Of a stretch of 6,534 bases of DNA, positions 1 through 6,494 are shown piece after piece. How positions within the stretch are numbered: position 1 is the stretch's first letter; every line of letters begins with the position of its first letter. A program made the position numbers and the translations under genes. Origin of the DNA: an uncultured Gammaproteobacteria bacterium (GTDB taxonomy: Bacteria; Pseudomonadota; Gammaproteobacteria; Chromatiales; Chromatiaceae); assembly GCA_937926265.1 (NCBI GenBank), contig CALAZS010000259.1, positions 1 through 6,534 on the forward strand. The letters are read 5' to 3'. Below the pieces are notes generated by a model. The model was not told the DNA's origin. It made no database searches and saw only the letters and a list, made by a program, of their open reading frames with translations.

Positions 1-16
1 GACCAGCAAAGACCAA

Positions 17-2488
17 TTAACGTTCAGTATTCAATATCATCATTGGTGGTTTGTTCATCAGTTCACGGGTTGAAAAGAAACCGACAATCAGCAAAACCAG
101 CAGGCTTAAGACAACACCTGCCACCCAGACCATCGGATTAAAAACCGGTGACAGGTTAAAAATAACGGTAGCAACAAGGTAACCGGTAACACTGGCAAGC
201 GTCGCTGAAACCACGCCAATTACCATACCCAGCAATCCAAATTCAGATAATACACCGAGTAAAATCTGTTTTCGGGTGGCACCGAAAGTTCTAAACAGGG
301 CCACCTCCTGGGAACGCTCTTCACGACTGATCTGTACCGCGCCGACAGTGACCAGCATGGCTGCCAACAGGGTAAAGGCAAACACGGCTTCCACAGCATA
401 AGCCCCCTGATCCATGATATCCCTGACCTGCTTTAACAATGGGCGCAGATCCAGCACTGATACTGCCGGGTAGTCGTTTGAAATCATTTTCATCACATCT
501 GCGGCATTATCATCGAGATAAATACTGTTCAGGTAAGCCACCGGCAAGCCCTGCTTTAAAGTTTCAGATGCCTGTACAAAAAAATTGACGTTAAAAGAAT
601 CCCAGGAAATTGACCTCAAACTGGTAACCGTCGCCCTGACCTGTTGACCTGCCACATCAAATGTCAGGGTTGTACCCGGCTGGATACTTAATTCCTTAGC
701 CAAACCTTCCTCAACGGTAAAACCGGGCTCAACAGGCGGCCATTCCGGTTCGCCTTTAATGATACGGTTGTCTGCCTGTAACTGATCAGAAAACCCCAAG
801 CTGAACTCGCGGCCGGCAAGCCTTCTACCTCGCGAAGTTGGAAACGATTCAGGTACTACAGCTTCGTCATTGATGGCTACCAGGCGCCCCCTGGAACTGG
901 CGTACATACCTGAATTGGCAACGTTATTGTCCTCAAACCATTGCTGCAGTTTCTGCTGCTCATTGGATTGAATGTTAATCAGAAAATGATTCGGTGCTGT
1001 TGGCGAAAGACTGTTCGACCAGGTATCAATCAGATCAACCCGAACCATCCCGAGTATTAACAGTAATGTCACACCGATACTGAAGCCGGCCAGTTGCCAT
1101 TGCGTTAAGGATGCATGGCGGTTAAGCGCTGCCAGCCCCATTCCAAGGGCCGAATGTGTTTTTCTGAACGGACGCAGCAGCAGTAAAACCAGTCGTCCGA
1201 AACCACTGGCTATCAACATAACAGAAACCAGTGCCAGTACCACGGCAAGCGCCAGCTTGCTGTCCTGTACCTGCCAGAAAACCAGTAACAGAAAAGCAGC
1301 AATAGCCACCGTCCACACCAGGTAAGAGGAAATATCAGGCGGATCGAGTTCGCGTCGCAAGACCCTTAATGGTGATACCCTGCGAATACGCCATAACACG
1401 GGCAATGAAAAACCAAGCAGCAGCACTGCGCCGTACAATAACCCGGTAAACAATGGCCTTGGGCCCGGATCCGGCAGATCACTACCGAACCAGTCACCGA
1501 TCAGGCTGCTTAAAAACCATTGCCCCAGGTACCCGAACAAAATACCGGCTGTACAGCCAATCACCAGCACCACACCAATTTCTTTCAGATGATGCAGCAT
1601 AACCTGTTTACTTGTCATACCCAGAGTGCGCATAACGGCAACACCATCAACAGCCTGGTTAACGTAACGTCGACTGCCAAGCAATATCGCAATACCGGCC
1701 AACAGGCTGGCACATAATGATGCCAGGCTTAGGAAGCGCTGACCGCGCTCCAGTGCAGTTCTCAGCTCAGGCCTTGCATTTTGTATGTCTATGATATGTG
1801 CGCCGCTGGGTAAATGAATTTTTGCCCATGCACGAAAGCTTTCCAAAGCACTTAGTTCGCCGGCAAGCAGCATACGGTACTTAGCCCGACTGGCAGGCCC
1901 AAGCAAACCGCTGGCAGGCAGGTCTTCGATGTTGATCAGCAGTCGCGGTGCAAGTTGAAACAGGTTGCCACCGCGGTCGGGCTCTTCAACGATAGTACCT
2001 GCGATATTCAAATCGAGGTTACCCAGGTTGATGGAATCCTGTTGGGCCAGTTTTTTCTGCAACACTGAATCAAGGTAAACCTGGCCTTTTGACGGCACGG
2101 CGTTTGACTCAATTCCCTGCCCGCCTGCTGAGAAGTCTGAAACGCGCAGAGTTCCGCGTAATGGATAAGCCCTGTCGACCGCTTTCACCTGAACCAGGAC
2201 AGGTTCATCTGCAATAAATAAAACACTTGGAAAACTTACCTGGCGGGAGACCTCTAAGTTGTTGGCAATAGCTGACTGAGTCCATGATTCATCCAGTTGC
2301 GTACCGTTTTCAACAACCATGTCAGCCGCCATCAATGACGAACCCTGTAAAACCAGGGCCCGGTCAACACGGTCAACGAAAAATGTAACTGAAGTCATCG
2401 CACTGACAGCAACCAGCAACGCTGAGACCAGCAATATCAGTGAGCGGTTTTGAACCAGGCTCTTGCTTAAATATTTGATGCCCTTCAT
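17..2488 (-). CDS. ybbP: YbbP-like ABC transporter permease (FtsX/MacB fold, ten TM helices)
   Basis: Inner-membrane permease of 823 aa, close to the roughly 800 aa of E. coli YbbP. It is expected to pair with the ATPase encoded just upstream. Ten hydrophobic segments are visible, at about residues 16-38, 251-271, 299-329, 345-366, 389-407, 411-438, 463-486, 698-719, 742-777 and 785-806. Two large periplasmic domains lie at about 39-250 and 487-697. Each FtsX half carries a coupling-helix-like motif after its first helix: AVMRTLGMTSKQV (284-296) and ALFRTFGATRKQI (730-742). This duplicated layout matches type VII ABC proteins, which transmit ATP-driven motion to the periplasm rather than move solutes through a channel. 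The ATG is preceded by AGGA at a 10 nt spacing. It lies 32 bp after the ybbA stop, so the two are probably one transcript. Family knowledge links it to TesA (lysophospholipase L1). The true substrate is inferred to be a hydrophobic membrane ester. No frameshift or truncation is seen. Confidence 0.93.
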   Translation of the reverse strand: MKGIKYLSKSLVQNRSLILLVSALLVAVSAMTSVTFFVDRVDRALVLQGSSLMAADMVVENGTQLDESWTQSAIANNLEVSRQVSFPSVLFIADEPVLVQVKAVDRAYPLRGTLRVSDFSAGGQGIESNAVPSKGQVYLDSVLQKKLAQQDSINLGNLDLNIAGTIVEEPDRGGNLFQLAPRLLINIEDLPASGLLGPASRAKYRMLLAGELSALESFRAWAKIHLPSGAHIIDIQNARPELRTALERGQRFLSLASLCASLLAGIAILLGSRRYVNQAVDGVAVMRTLGMTSKQVMLHHLKEIGVVLVIGCTAGILFGYLGQWFLSSLIGDWFGSDLPDPGPRPLFTGLLYGAVLLLGFSLPVLWRIRRVSPLRVLRRELDPPDISSYLVWTVAIAAFLLLVFWQVQDSKLALAVVLALVSVMLIASGFGRLVLLLLRPFRKTHSALGMGLAALNRHASLTQWQLAGFSIGVTLLLILGMVRVDLIDTWSNSLSPTAPNHFLINIQSNEQQKLQQWFEDNNVANSGMYASSRGRLVAINDEAVVPESFPTSRGRRLAGREFSLGFSDQLQADNRIIKGEPEWPPVEPGFTVEEGLAKELSIQPGTTLTFDVAGQQVRATVTSLRSISWDSFNVNFFVQASETLKQGLPVAYLNSIYLDDNAADVMKMISNDYPAVSVLDLRPLLKQVRDIMDQGAYAVEAVFAFTLLAAMLVTVGAVQISREERSQEVALFRTFGATRKQILLGVLSEFGLLGMVIGVVSATLASVTGYLVATVIFNLSPVFNPMVWVAGVVLSLLVLLIVGFFSTRELMNKPPMMILNTER

Positions 2489-2520
2489 GTACTTTATGTC
2501 CTGAATACCTGTTTTAACAC

Positions 2521-3210
2521 TTACAGTGGGTCTTCCTGCACTAAACCGTTGTGAAGCTGGTAAACGCGGTCACAGCGACTGGCCAGGCTTTGATCATGTG
2601 TAACCATTAACAAAGCTGTCTGACAACGGTCGCGCAGCCCAAACAGCATTTCGATAATCTGTTCTCCAGTCGCAGCATCCAGGTTGCCGGTTGGCTCATC
2701 CGCAAACATGACATCAGGTTCACCCGCAAACGCCCTGGCAATGGCCACACGCTGTTGCTCACCACCGGAAAGCTGCCTGGGTAAATGATGAACCCTGTGG
2801 CCGAGACCAACATCGGCCAGCAATGATTCAGCCTGCTGCATGGGCTTGTCCAACTTGGCCAGTTGTAATGGTAATGCCACGTTTTCCAGTGCACTCATAC
2901 CGGGTATTAACTGAAAAGACTGAAATACAAATCCAACCTTGCCCAGGCGCAAGCGTGAGCGTTGCTCTTCATCAAAATCACCGAGGGTATTGCCGAGCAA
3001 TTGAACCTTGCCACTGGTTGGATCGTCTAACCCGGCAAGCAGGCCAAGCAATGTTGACTTGCCGGACCCGGAAGCACCAAGCAACGCCACGGCTTCCGAA
3101 GATTTGACATACATATCGATACCCATAAGGATATCGATAACAGAACCATCAGGTGACTTCACCTGTTTAGTAACGGATTGTGCCTCTATGAGAGTTTTAT
3201 CATCATTCAT
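2521..3210 (-). CDS. ybbA: YbbA-like ABC transporter ATP-binding protein
   Basis: Cytoplasmic ATPase subunit that drives the YbbP permease. In the 229 aa form it shows Walker A GASGSGKST (45-53), the Q-loop in VFQSF (Q97), signature LSGGEQQR (147-154), Walker B VMFADE (167-172) followed by PTGNLD, and the H-loop VTHD (H205). All catalytic elements are intact. The PTGNLD form is typical of the MacB/LolD/FtsE group that partners FtsX-like permeases. The frame stays open upstream to an ATG at 3228 and a TTG at 3252. I chose the ATG at 3210 because it gives the length and Walker A position of E. coli YbbA (about 228 aa). No start has a convincing ribosome binding site, so this choice is only moderately secure. 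The gene diverges from tesA with overlapping 5' ends and is followed by ybbP after 32 bp. Confidence 0.93.
   Translation of the reverse strand: MNDDKTLIEAQSVTKQVKSPDGSVIDILMGIDMYVKSSEAVALLGASGSGKSTLLGLLAGLDDPTSGKVQLLGNTLGDFDEEQRSRLRLGKVGFVFQSFQLIPGMSALENVALPLQLAKLDKPMQQAESLLADVGLGHRVHHLPRQLSGGEQQRVAIARAFAGEPDVMFADEPTGNLDAATGEQIIEMLFGLRDRCQTALLMVTHDQSLASRCDRVYQLHNGLVQEDPL
3104..3132 (+). promoter_or_regulatory. Candidate tesA promoter inside ybbA
   Basis: Because tesA begins inside ybbA, its promoter must lie in ybbA coding DNA. A perfect -35 hexamer TTGACA sits at 3104-3109. The hexamer at a 17 bp spacing, AAGGAT (3127-3132), matches TATAAT in only three positions, although these include the important second A and last T. 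This would place the transcript start about 50 bp before the ATG. It is a weak candidate; the -35 match may be chance within coding sequence. Confidence 0.25.
3113..3139. repeat. Two direct copies of ATATCGATA, 18 bp apart
   Basis: The 9-mer ATATCGATA occurs at 3113-3121 and 3131-3139, each containing the palindrome ATCGAT. Both lie in ybbA codons (around Ile-Asp residues of the first strands) and about 50-75 bp before the tesA start, overlapping the candidate tesA promoter. They could be paired operator half-sites or simply a result of repeated Ile-Asp codons. Confidence 0.4.
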
Positions 3211-3847
3211 ATTAATTTTTGCATTCATTTCAATCGCTGTCGCCAATAACAATCAATTACTTAATGATACTCCGGCGAATAATACAGCAGCCAAAAACAT
3301 ACTCGTGGTCGGCGACAGTTTAAGTGCCGGTTACGGCTTAAAACCCAACCAGGGCTGGGTAAGTCTATTGCAACAGAGATTACACCAACGTAACCCTAAA
3401 TATAATGTTGAATATAATGTCGTTAATGCCAGCATCACCGGTGACACGACCCAGGGTGGACTTGCCAGGTTGCCTGCAGCCATCGAGCGGTTCAAGCCGG
3501 CTATTGTCATCATTGAGCTCGGAGGTAATGATGGCTTAAGAGGTTTTAAGTTACAGGTTACCCGGCAAAACCTGGAAAGCATGATTCAGGCCAGCCACCA
3601 GGCAGACGCGAAAGTGCTGCTCCTGGGTGTACAGCTTCCTGCCAATTATGGCCGCCAATTTCGTCAAAAGTTCCAGCAGATCTATCTCGACCTGGCGGAA
3701 AACCAGCAAATTGCGAGTGTGCCATTTTTTCTTGAAGGCGTTGCAGAAACACGTGAACTGATGTTACCAGATGGCATACATCCTGCTGCCGAAGCTCAAC
3801 CGATAATTCTTGAAAATGTCTGGCCGGCATTGGAGCCATTACTTTAG
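3188..3847 (+). CDS. tesA: TesA-type periplasmic GDSL/SGNH esterase (acyl-CoA thioesterase I / lysophospholipase L1 / arylesterase)
   Basis: Multifunctional serine hydrolase of 219 aa that cleaves thioesters, aryl esters and lysophospholipids. A clear signal peptide, MRVLSSFILIFAFISIAVA, ends at a likely cleavage site after residue 19, so it should act in the periplasm. SGNH blocks are all present: GDSL with nucleophile Ser44, the GDT glycine Gly85 followed by GLARLP, ELGGNDGLRG with Asn114, and DGIHP with Asp195 and His198. These correspond to Ser10, Gly44, Asn73, Asp154 and His157 of mature E. coli TesA. The frame is open further upstream to 3008, but that part is antisense to the ybbA ATPase core and the signal peptide fixes the start at 3188. 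Only a weak GGA lies 10 nt upstream. Between the cleavage site and the first strand there is an Asn-rich linker of about 17 residues (20-36) that is absent from E. coli TesA. Divergent from ybbA; the products probably work together. Confidence 0.94.
   Translation: MRVLSSFILIFAFISIAVANNNQLLNDTPANNTAAKNILVVGDSLSAGYGLKPNQGWVSLLQQRLHQRNPKYNVEYNVVNASITGDTTQGGLARLPAAIERFKPAIVIIELGGNDGLRGFKLQVTRQNLESMIQASHQADAKVLLLGVQLPANYGRQFRQKFQQIYLDLAENQQIASVPFFLEGVAETRELMLPDGIHPAAEAQPIILENVWPALEPLL
3399..3422 (+). repeat. 12 bp in-frame tandem duplication in tesA
   Basis: AATATAATGTTG at 3399-3410 is followed directly by AATATAATGTCG, 11 of 12 bases identical. The period is exactly four codons and gives the peptide YNVEYNV (TesA residues 72-78), just before the conserved VVNAS strand. 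From memory, the E. coli protein is shorter at this point, so it looks like a small lineage-specific duplication that preserves the frame. Confidence 0.6.
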
Positions 3848-3849
3848 CT

Positions 3850-3881
3850 GCATTGCTTTAGCAGTCCCCCTGTAGCAACGC
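3850..3881. other. Interrupted inverted repeat after tesA stop
   Basis: TTGCT (3853-3857) pairs with AGCAA (3874-3878), and GC/GC flanks extend the stem across one mismatch. An inner CAG/CTG (3862-3864 and 3870-3872) could close a five-base loop. No T-run follows, so it is not a convincing intrinsic terminator for tesA. It lies just before the TATAAT hexamer and could equally be an operator-like palindrome. Low certainty. Confidence 0.25.
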
Positions 3882-3884
3882 AAA

Positions 3885-3890
3885 TATAAT
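3885..3890 (+). promoter_or_regulatory. Perfect -10 hexamer upstream of the sensor kinase
   Basis: TATAAT occurs in the 65 bp tesA-kinase gap, placing a transcript start near 3897, shortly before the first kinase ATG. No good -35 is present at 16-18 bp (the 17 bp position reads CAGTCC) and there is no TGn extension. If it is used, it may depend on an activator. The gap is AT-rich, so chance occurrence is possible. Confidence 0.4.
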
Positions 3891-3912
3891 TGTTATTACA
3901 TAGTTTTTCGCT

Positions 3913-5754
3913 ATGCTAATGACAATGACAATGACAATGACAATGATAATTAAAACACTGGCTTACTTCACATTTCGAAAAGCACCTCTTCTACTATTCG
4001 TCATCACGTTGATGATGAGCTGTACCAGCGCATACACAAAAGAGACACGATTATTTAAGACCTCTATTCAATTTAACTGGTTATACCAGTTTGAATTTGC
4101 AGGCCCGATAGCCGCCAAGGAAAAAGGCTTTTACAAAGAAGCAGGCCTTGATGTTGTACTCAGACAGGGCGGACCCGACATAAACCCTGTAACACCAGTG
4201 ATATCCCGCCAGGCGGATTTTGGCATCAGCGGCTCTTCATTGATTGTTGAGCGATACCGCGGTAAGCCGGTGATTGCTCTAAACGCTCTTATGCAACATT
4301 CTGCCGTGGGCTTGCTTGCCAGGAAATCAAGTGGCATTGACAGTGTTTATGACCTGGTGGGAAAACGTCTGGCGATTACAACTGATACCGCAGTTGAACT
4401 GGAAGCCTATCTTAAATCTCAGGGCATCAACGCCAGTGACTATACCAGCATAGATCATTACGTCCCGATTGAAGGCATGGAACGAGGTGAAGCTGACGCT
4501 ATCGCGGTATACCTCAGCAATGAACTTTTTCATATTAATGACCATATCGACGATTACATCGTCTTTACTCCACGCTCCTCCGGCATCGATCTTTTCGGCA
4601 ATATCCTGTTCACGCATGAAGACATGGTTAACAACCACCCGGACATTGTCGAGGCTTTCAGTTCTGCCACGATCAGGGGCTGGGAGTACGCTCTGAAAAA
4701 CCCGGATGAAATTGCCCAGGTTATTTTCAGCAAATACAACACCCAGCAAAAGACACTGGAACATCTTTTGTTTGAAGCTGAAAAACTGCACCAACTGACC
4801 CGCACCGATATTGTCGAAGCCGGCTACATGAGCCCGGGACGCTGGCAGCATGTTGCCGACATCTATGCTGAACAGGGAAAAATTGATGAAACGTTTACAC
4901 TCGATACATTTCTTTACGATCCCAACAGGGAAGCTGATTTAACCTGGTTTTACGTTGCTTTTGCAGGCACCCTGCTGATACTGACGATTGTCACAGTGAT
5001 AGCAATTAACTTCCGGAGAATTAACCAGGAGCTGAAAAAAGCCAAGGAGCTCTCTGAACAGGCCAGCCAGGCCAAGACAGAGTTTCTTTCCAGAATGAGC
5101 CATGAACTGCGCACGCCATTAAATGCCATACTGGGTTTTGGCCAGTTACTGGAAACTGATGATCGGCTTGATGAAGAACAGAAGGATTTTGTTAATGAAA
5201 TAAACCATGCCGGCACCCACCTGCTTAACCTGATTAACGAGGTTCTGGATTTATCGAGAATTGAATCCGGCAAACTCAAAATTGACCTGCAACACTTTAA
5301 GGCCGGACACATAATAGATGAATGTGTTCATCTGATGTTTGGTCTTGCCGATAGCAGTAACATCCACATGATAAACAATGCAAACGATGAGCTGGTATTT
5401 TATGGTGATCCTGATCGCTTTAAGCAGGTATTGATCAACCTTCTATCCAATGCGATAAAATACAACACACCAGGTGGTGAAGTTATTATCAACACATTTG
5501 AACAAGACAATCAATTTAATGCCATCAGTATCAAAGACTCTGGCGAAGGCATCCCCAAGAATAAAATCAATGAACTGTTCGAGCCTTTTAATCGTCTTAC
5601 AGCAGAAGAAAAAAACATTGAAGGCACCGGTATAGGTCTGGCTATCAGCAAACGTTTTACCGAGATGATGAATGGTAAAATTAAAGTTGAAAGTGAGATG
5701 GGCGCAGGCAGCACGTTCACTATTGTTCTGCCGAACAACAAGCTATCTGCTTAA
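3913..5754 (+). CDS. Sensor histidine kinase with fused NMT1/THI5-like periplasmic binding domain
   Basis: Predicted inner-membrane receptor kinase, 613 aa from the first ATG. Residues 24-40 form a signal or lipoprotein-like h-region ending MMSC (Cys37, a poor lipobox). Residues 47-325 resemble an NMT1/THI5 (SsuA/ThiY-type) binding protein: FEFAGPIAAKEKGFYKEAGL (60-79), ADFGISG (101-107), GWEYALKNPDEIAQVI (256-271). A transmembrane helix (346-366) and short charged linker lead into HisKA, with SHELRTPLN and phospho-acceptor His397. HATPase_c has the N box ending Asn513, DSGEGIP (542-548), LFEPFNRL and GTGIGL (571-576). No HAMP, PAS or receiver domain is seen. The kinase core looks fully active; the ligand is unknown (THI5 relatives bind pyrimidine precursors, sulfonates or similar small molecules). 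Start is uncertain: ATGs at 3913, 3919, 3925, 3931, 3937 and 3943 are all in frame and none has a Shine-Dalgarno. The ATG at 3943 gives the most usual signal peptide. Its response regulator is not in the window. Confidence 0.9.
   Translation: MLMTMTMTMTMIIKTLAYFTFRKAPLLLFVITLMMSCTSAYTKETRLFKTSIQFNWLYQFEFAGPIAAKEKGFYKEAGLDVVLRQGGPDINPVTPVISRQADFGISGSSLIVERYRGKPVIALNALMQHSAVGLLARKSSGIDSVYDLVGKRLAITTDTAVELEAYLKSQGINASDYTSIDHYVPIEGMERGEADAIAVYLSNELFHINDHIDDYIVFTPRSSGIDLFGNILFTHEDMVNNHPDIVEAFSSATIRGWEYALKNPDEIAQVIFSKYNTQQKTLEHLLFEAEKLHQLTRTDIVEAGYMSPGRWQHVADIYAEQGKIDETFTLDTFLYDPNREADLTWFYVAFAGTLLILTIVTVIAINFRRINQELKKAKELSEQASQAKTEFLSRMSHELRTPLNAILGFGQLLETDDRLDEEQKDFVNEINHAGTHLLNLINEVLDLSRIESGKLKIDLQHFKAGHIIDECVHLMFGLADSSNIHMINNANDELVFYGDPDRFKQVLINLLSNAIKYNTPGGEVIINTFEQDNQFNAISIKDSGEGIPKNKINELFEPFNRLTAEEKNIEGTGIGLAISKRFTEMMNGKIKVESEMGAGSTFTIVLPNNKLSA
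3919..3948 (+). repeat. (ATGACA)4 hexamer tandem repeat plus ATGATA at the kinase 5' end
   Basis: Four exact ATGACA units at 3919-3942 are followed by a one-base variant, ATGATA, at 3943-3948. The repeat is in frame, encoding Met-Thr repeats, so gain or loss of units would not shift the frame. Every unit offers an in-frame ATG. It lies at the very start of the kinase gene, where slipped-strand changes could alter leader length or translation efficiency. Confidence 0.9.
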
Positions 5755-6494
5755 TCTGTTTCCCTGGCTAAATTTATAAAGCGCTTTAGAATTTCCTGCG
5801 CATAAGGAGTTTGTTTGCCTTTTAATGCCGCAATCAGCCGCTCAGCTTCATGCGGTTCAAAATAGCCATGATGCCTGTATACCTGGATTCTTAATTCAAA
5901 TCCCTCAACATCACCTTCCGGGTGAAACTGCGTGGCATAAACTTTCCTGCCAATACGAAACATTTGTACCGGGCAGGCATCGCCTTTAAGCAACAGAGCC
6001 GTACCTGCCGGTGTAATATCACAGGCTTCCTTGTGACCCAGCAGAACATCAATTCGATCAGGAAAACCTTTGAGCAATGGATCCTGTTTACCTTCAGGTG
6101 TCAGTCTTACTGACGCACAGGATACCGGCTCATTGTAGCGGTTGGTAATAGGCGCACCCAGGAAAGAACCAAGCAAACCATTACCTGAACAGGCACCCAG
6201 GAAAGGAAAGTCCCGTTCAACGACTTTTTCCAGAAGCCTTTTAAAATCCTTTTCTATTTTCTTTTGAATTGATGTTTTTTTATTTTCAGGCGTACTGATA
6301 TCAAACGGACTTCCACCAACTATGACACCGGAATAATCATCAAGCTGGAGATCATCTGGAATACCGGATTTCTCAATACGCATACGGCAGGTATCAGGTT
6401 GAGCAAGCTGGCCATATTTCAGGAAAGCTGCATATTCGTTATCTGAAGTTTCATCTTCAGGACGCAGCTGCAAGATAAGAATAGGTTTTGTCAT
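5751..6494 (-). CDS. Class I glutamine amidotransferase-like protein
   Basis: Cytoplasmic 247 aa protein with a GATase1 fold of the stand-alone GMP-synthase-like type. Class I domains release ammonia from glutamine for transfer to a partner substrate. Visible elements are the oxyanion strand VIVGGSPFDIS (57-67), nucleophile elbow FLGACSGNGLLG with Cys102, GHKEA (153-157), and ATQFHPEGD with His191 and Glu193, completing a Cys-His-Glu triad. The usual elbow is GxCxGxQ, whereas here the Gln position is Gly (GACSGNG). About 50 residues follow the triad. The acceptor substrate is unknown. No synthetase domain is attached. The ATG at 6494 has a weak AGG 5 nt upstream and touches or overlaps the end of an upstream frame, suggesting translational coupling. 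Its TAA overlaps the kinase stop by 4 bp, tail to tail. Confidence 0.88.
   Translation of the reverse strand: MTKPILILQLRPEDETSDNEYAAFLKYGQLAQPDTCRMRIEKSGIPDDLQLDDYSGVIVGGSPFDISTPENKKTSIQKKIEKDFKRLLEKVVERDFPFLGACSGNGLLGSFLGAPITNRYNEPVSCASVRLTPEGKQDPLLKGFPDRIDVLLGHKEACDITPAGTALLLKGDACPVQMFRIGRKVYATQFHPEGDVEGFELRIQVYRHHGYFEPHEAERLIAALKGKQTPYAQEILKRFINLARETD

Noticed and set aside
2124..2150. TPP-riboswitch-like CTGAGA, which would fit a THI5-like sensor
   Set aside because: The short match is inside ybbP coding sequence with no surrounding conserved thi-box elements, and it is not upstream of any gene.
3008..3187. 60-codon N-terminal extension of tesA
   Set aside because: The frame is open, but it is antisense to the YbbA core and precedes a textbook signal peptide starting at 3188, which needs to be N-terminal.
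3253..3300. Sigma-70 promoter for ybbA inside tesA (TATCAT or TATTAT on the minus strand)
   Set aside because: The -10-like hexamers have no acceptable -35 at 16-18 bp; the best pairing, TTGGCT with TATCAT, has a 19 bp spacer.
3558..3839. Minus-strand open frame of 93 codons within tesA
   Set aside because: Antisense to the conserved SGNH blocks, with no motif or initiation signal.
3850..3881. Intrinsic terminator for tesA
   Set aside because: The stem is short and interrupted and no T-run follows, so I list it only as an inverted repeat.
4327..4851. Minus-strand open frame of about 174 codons opposite the binding-protein domain
   Set aside because: It lies fully antisense to a well supported domain, lacks recognisable motifs and has no ribosome binding site that I can see; it is treated as a shadow of the kinase gene.
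17..5754. Reading the ABC ATPase, permease and binding protein as one import system
   Set aside because: YbbP is an FtsX/MacB-fold permease, which does not use periplasmic binding proteins of this kind. The binding domain is covalently part of a kinase and is transcribed in the opposite direction from ybbAP.
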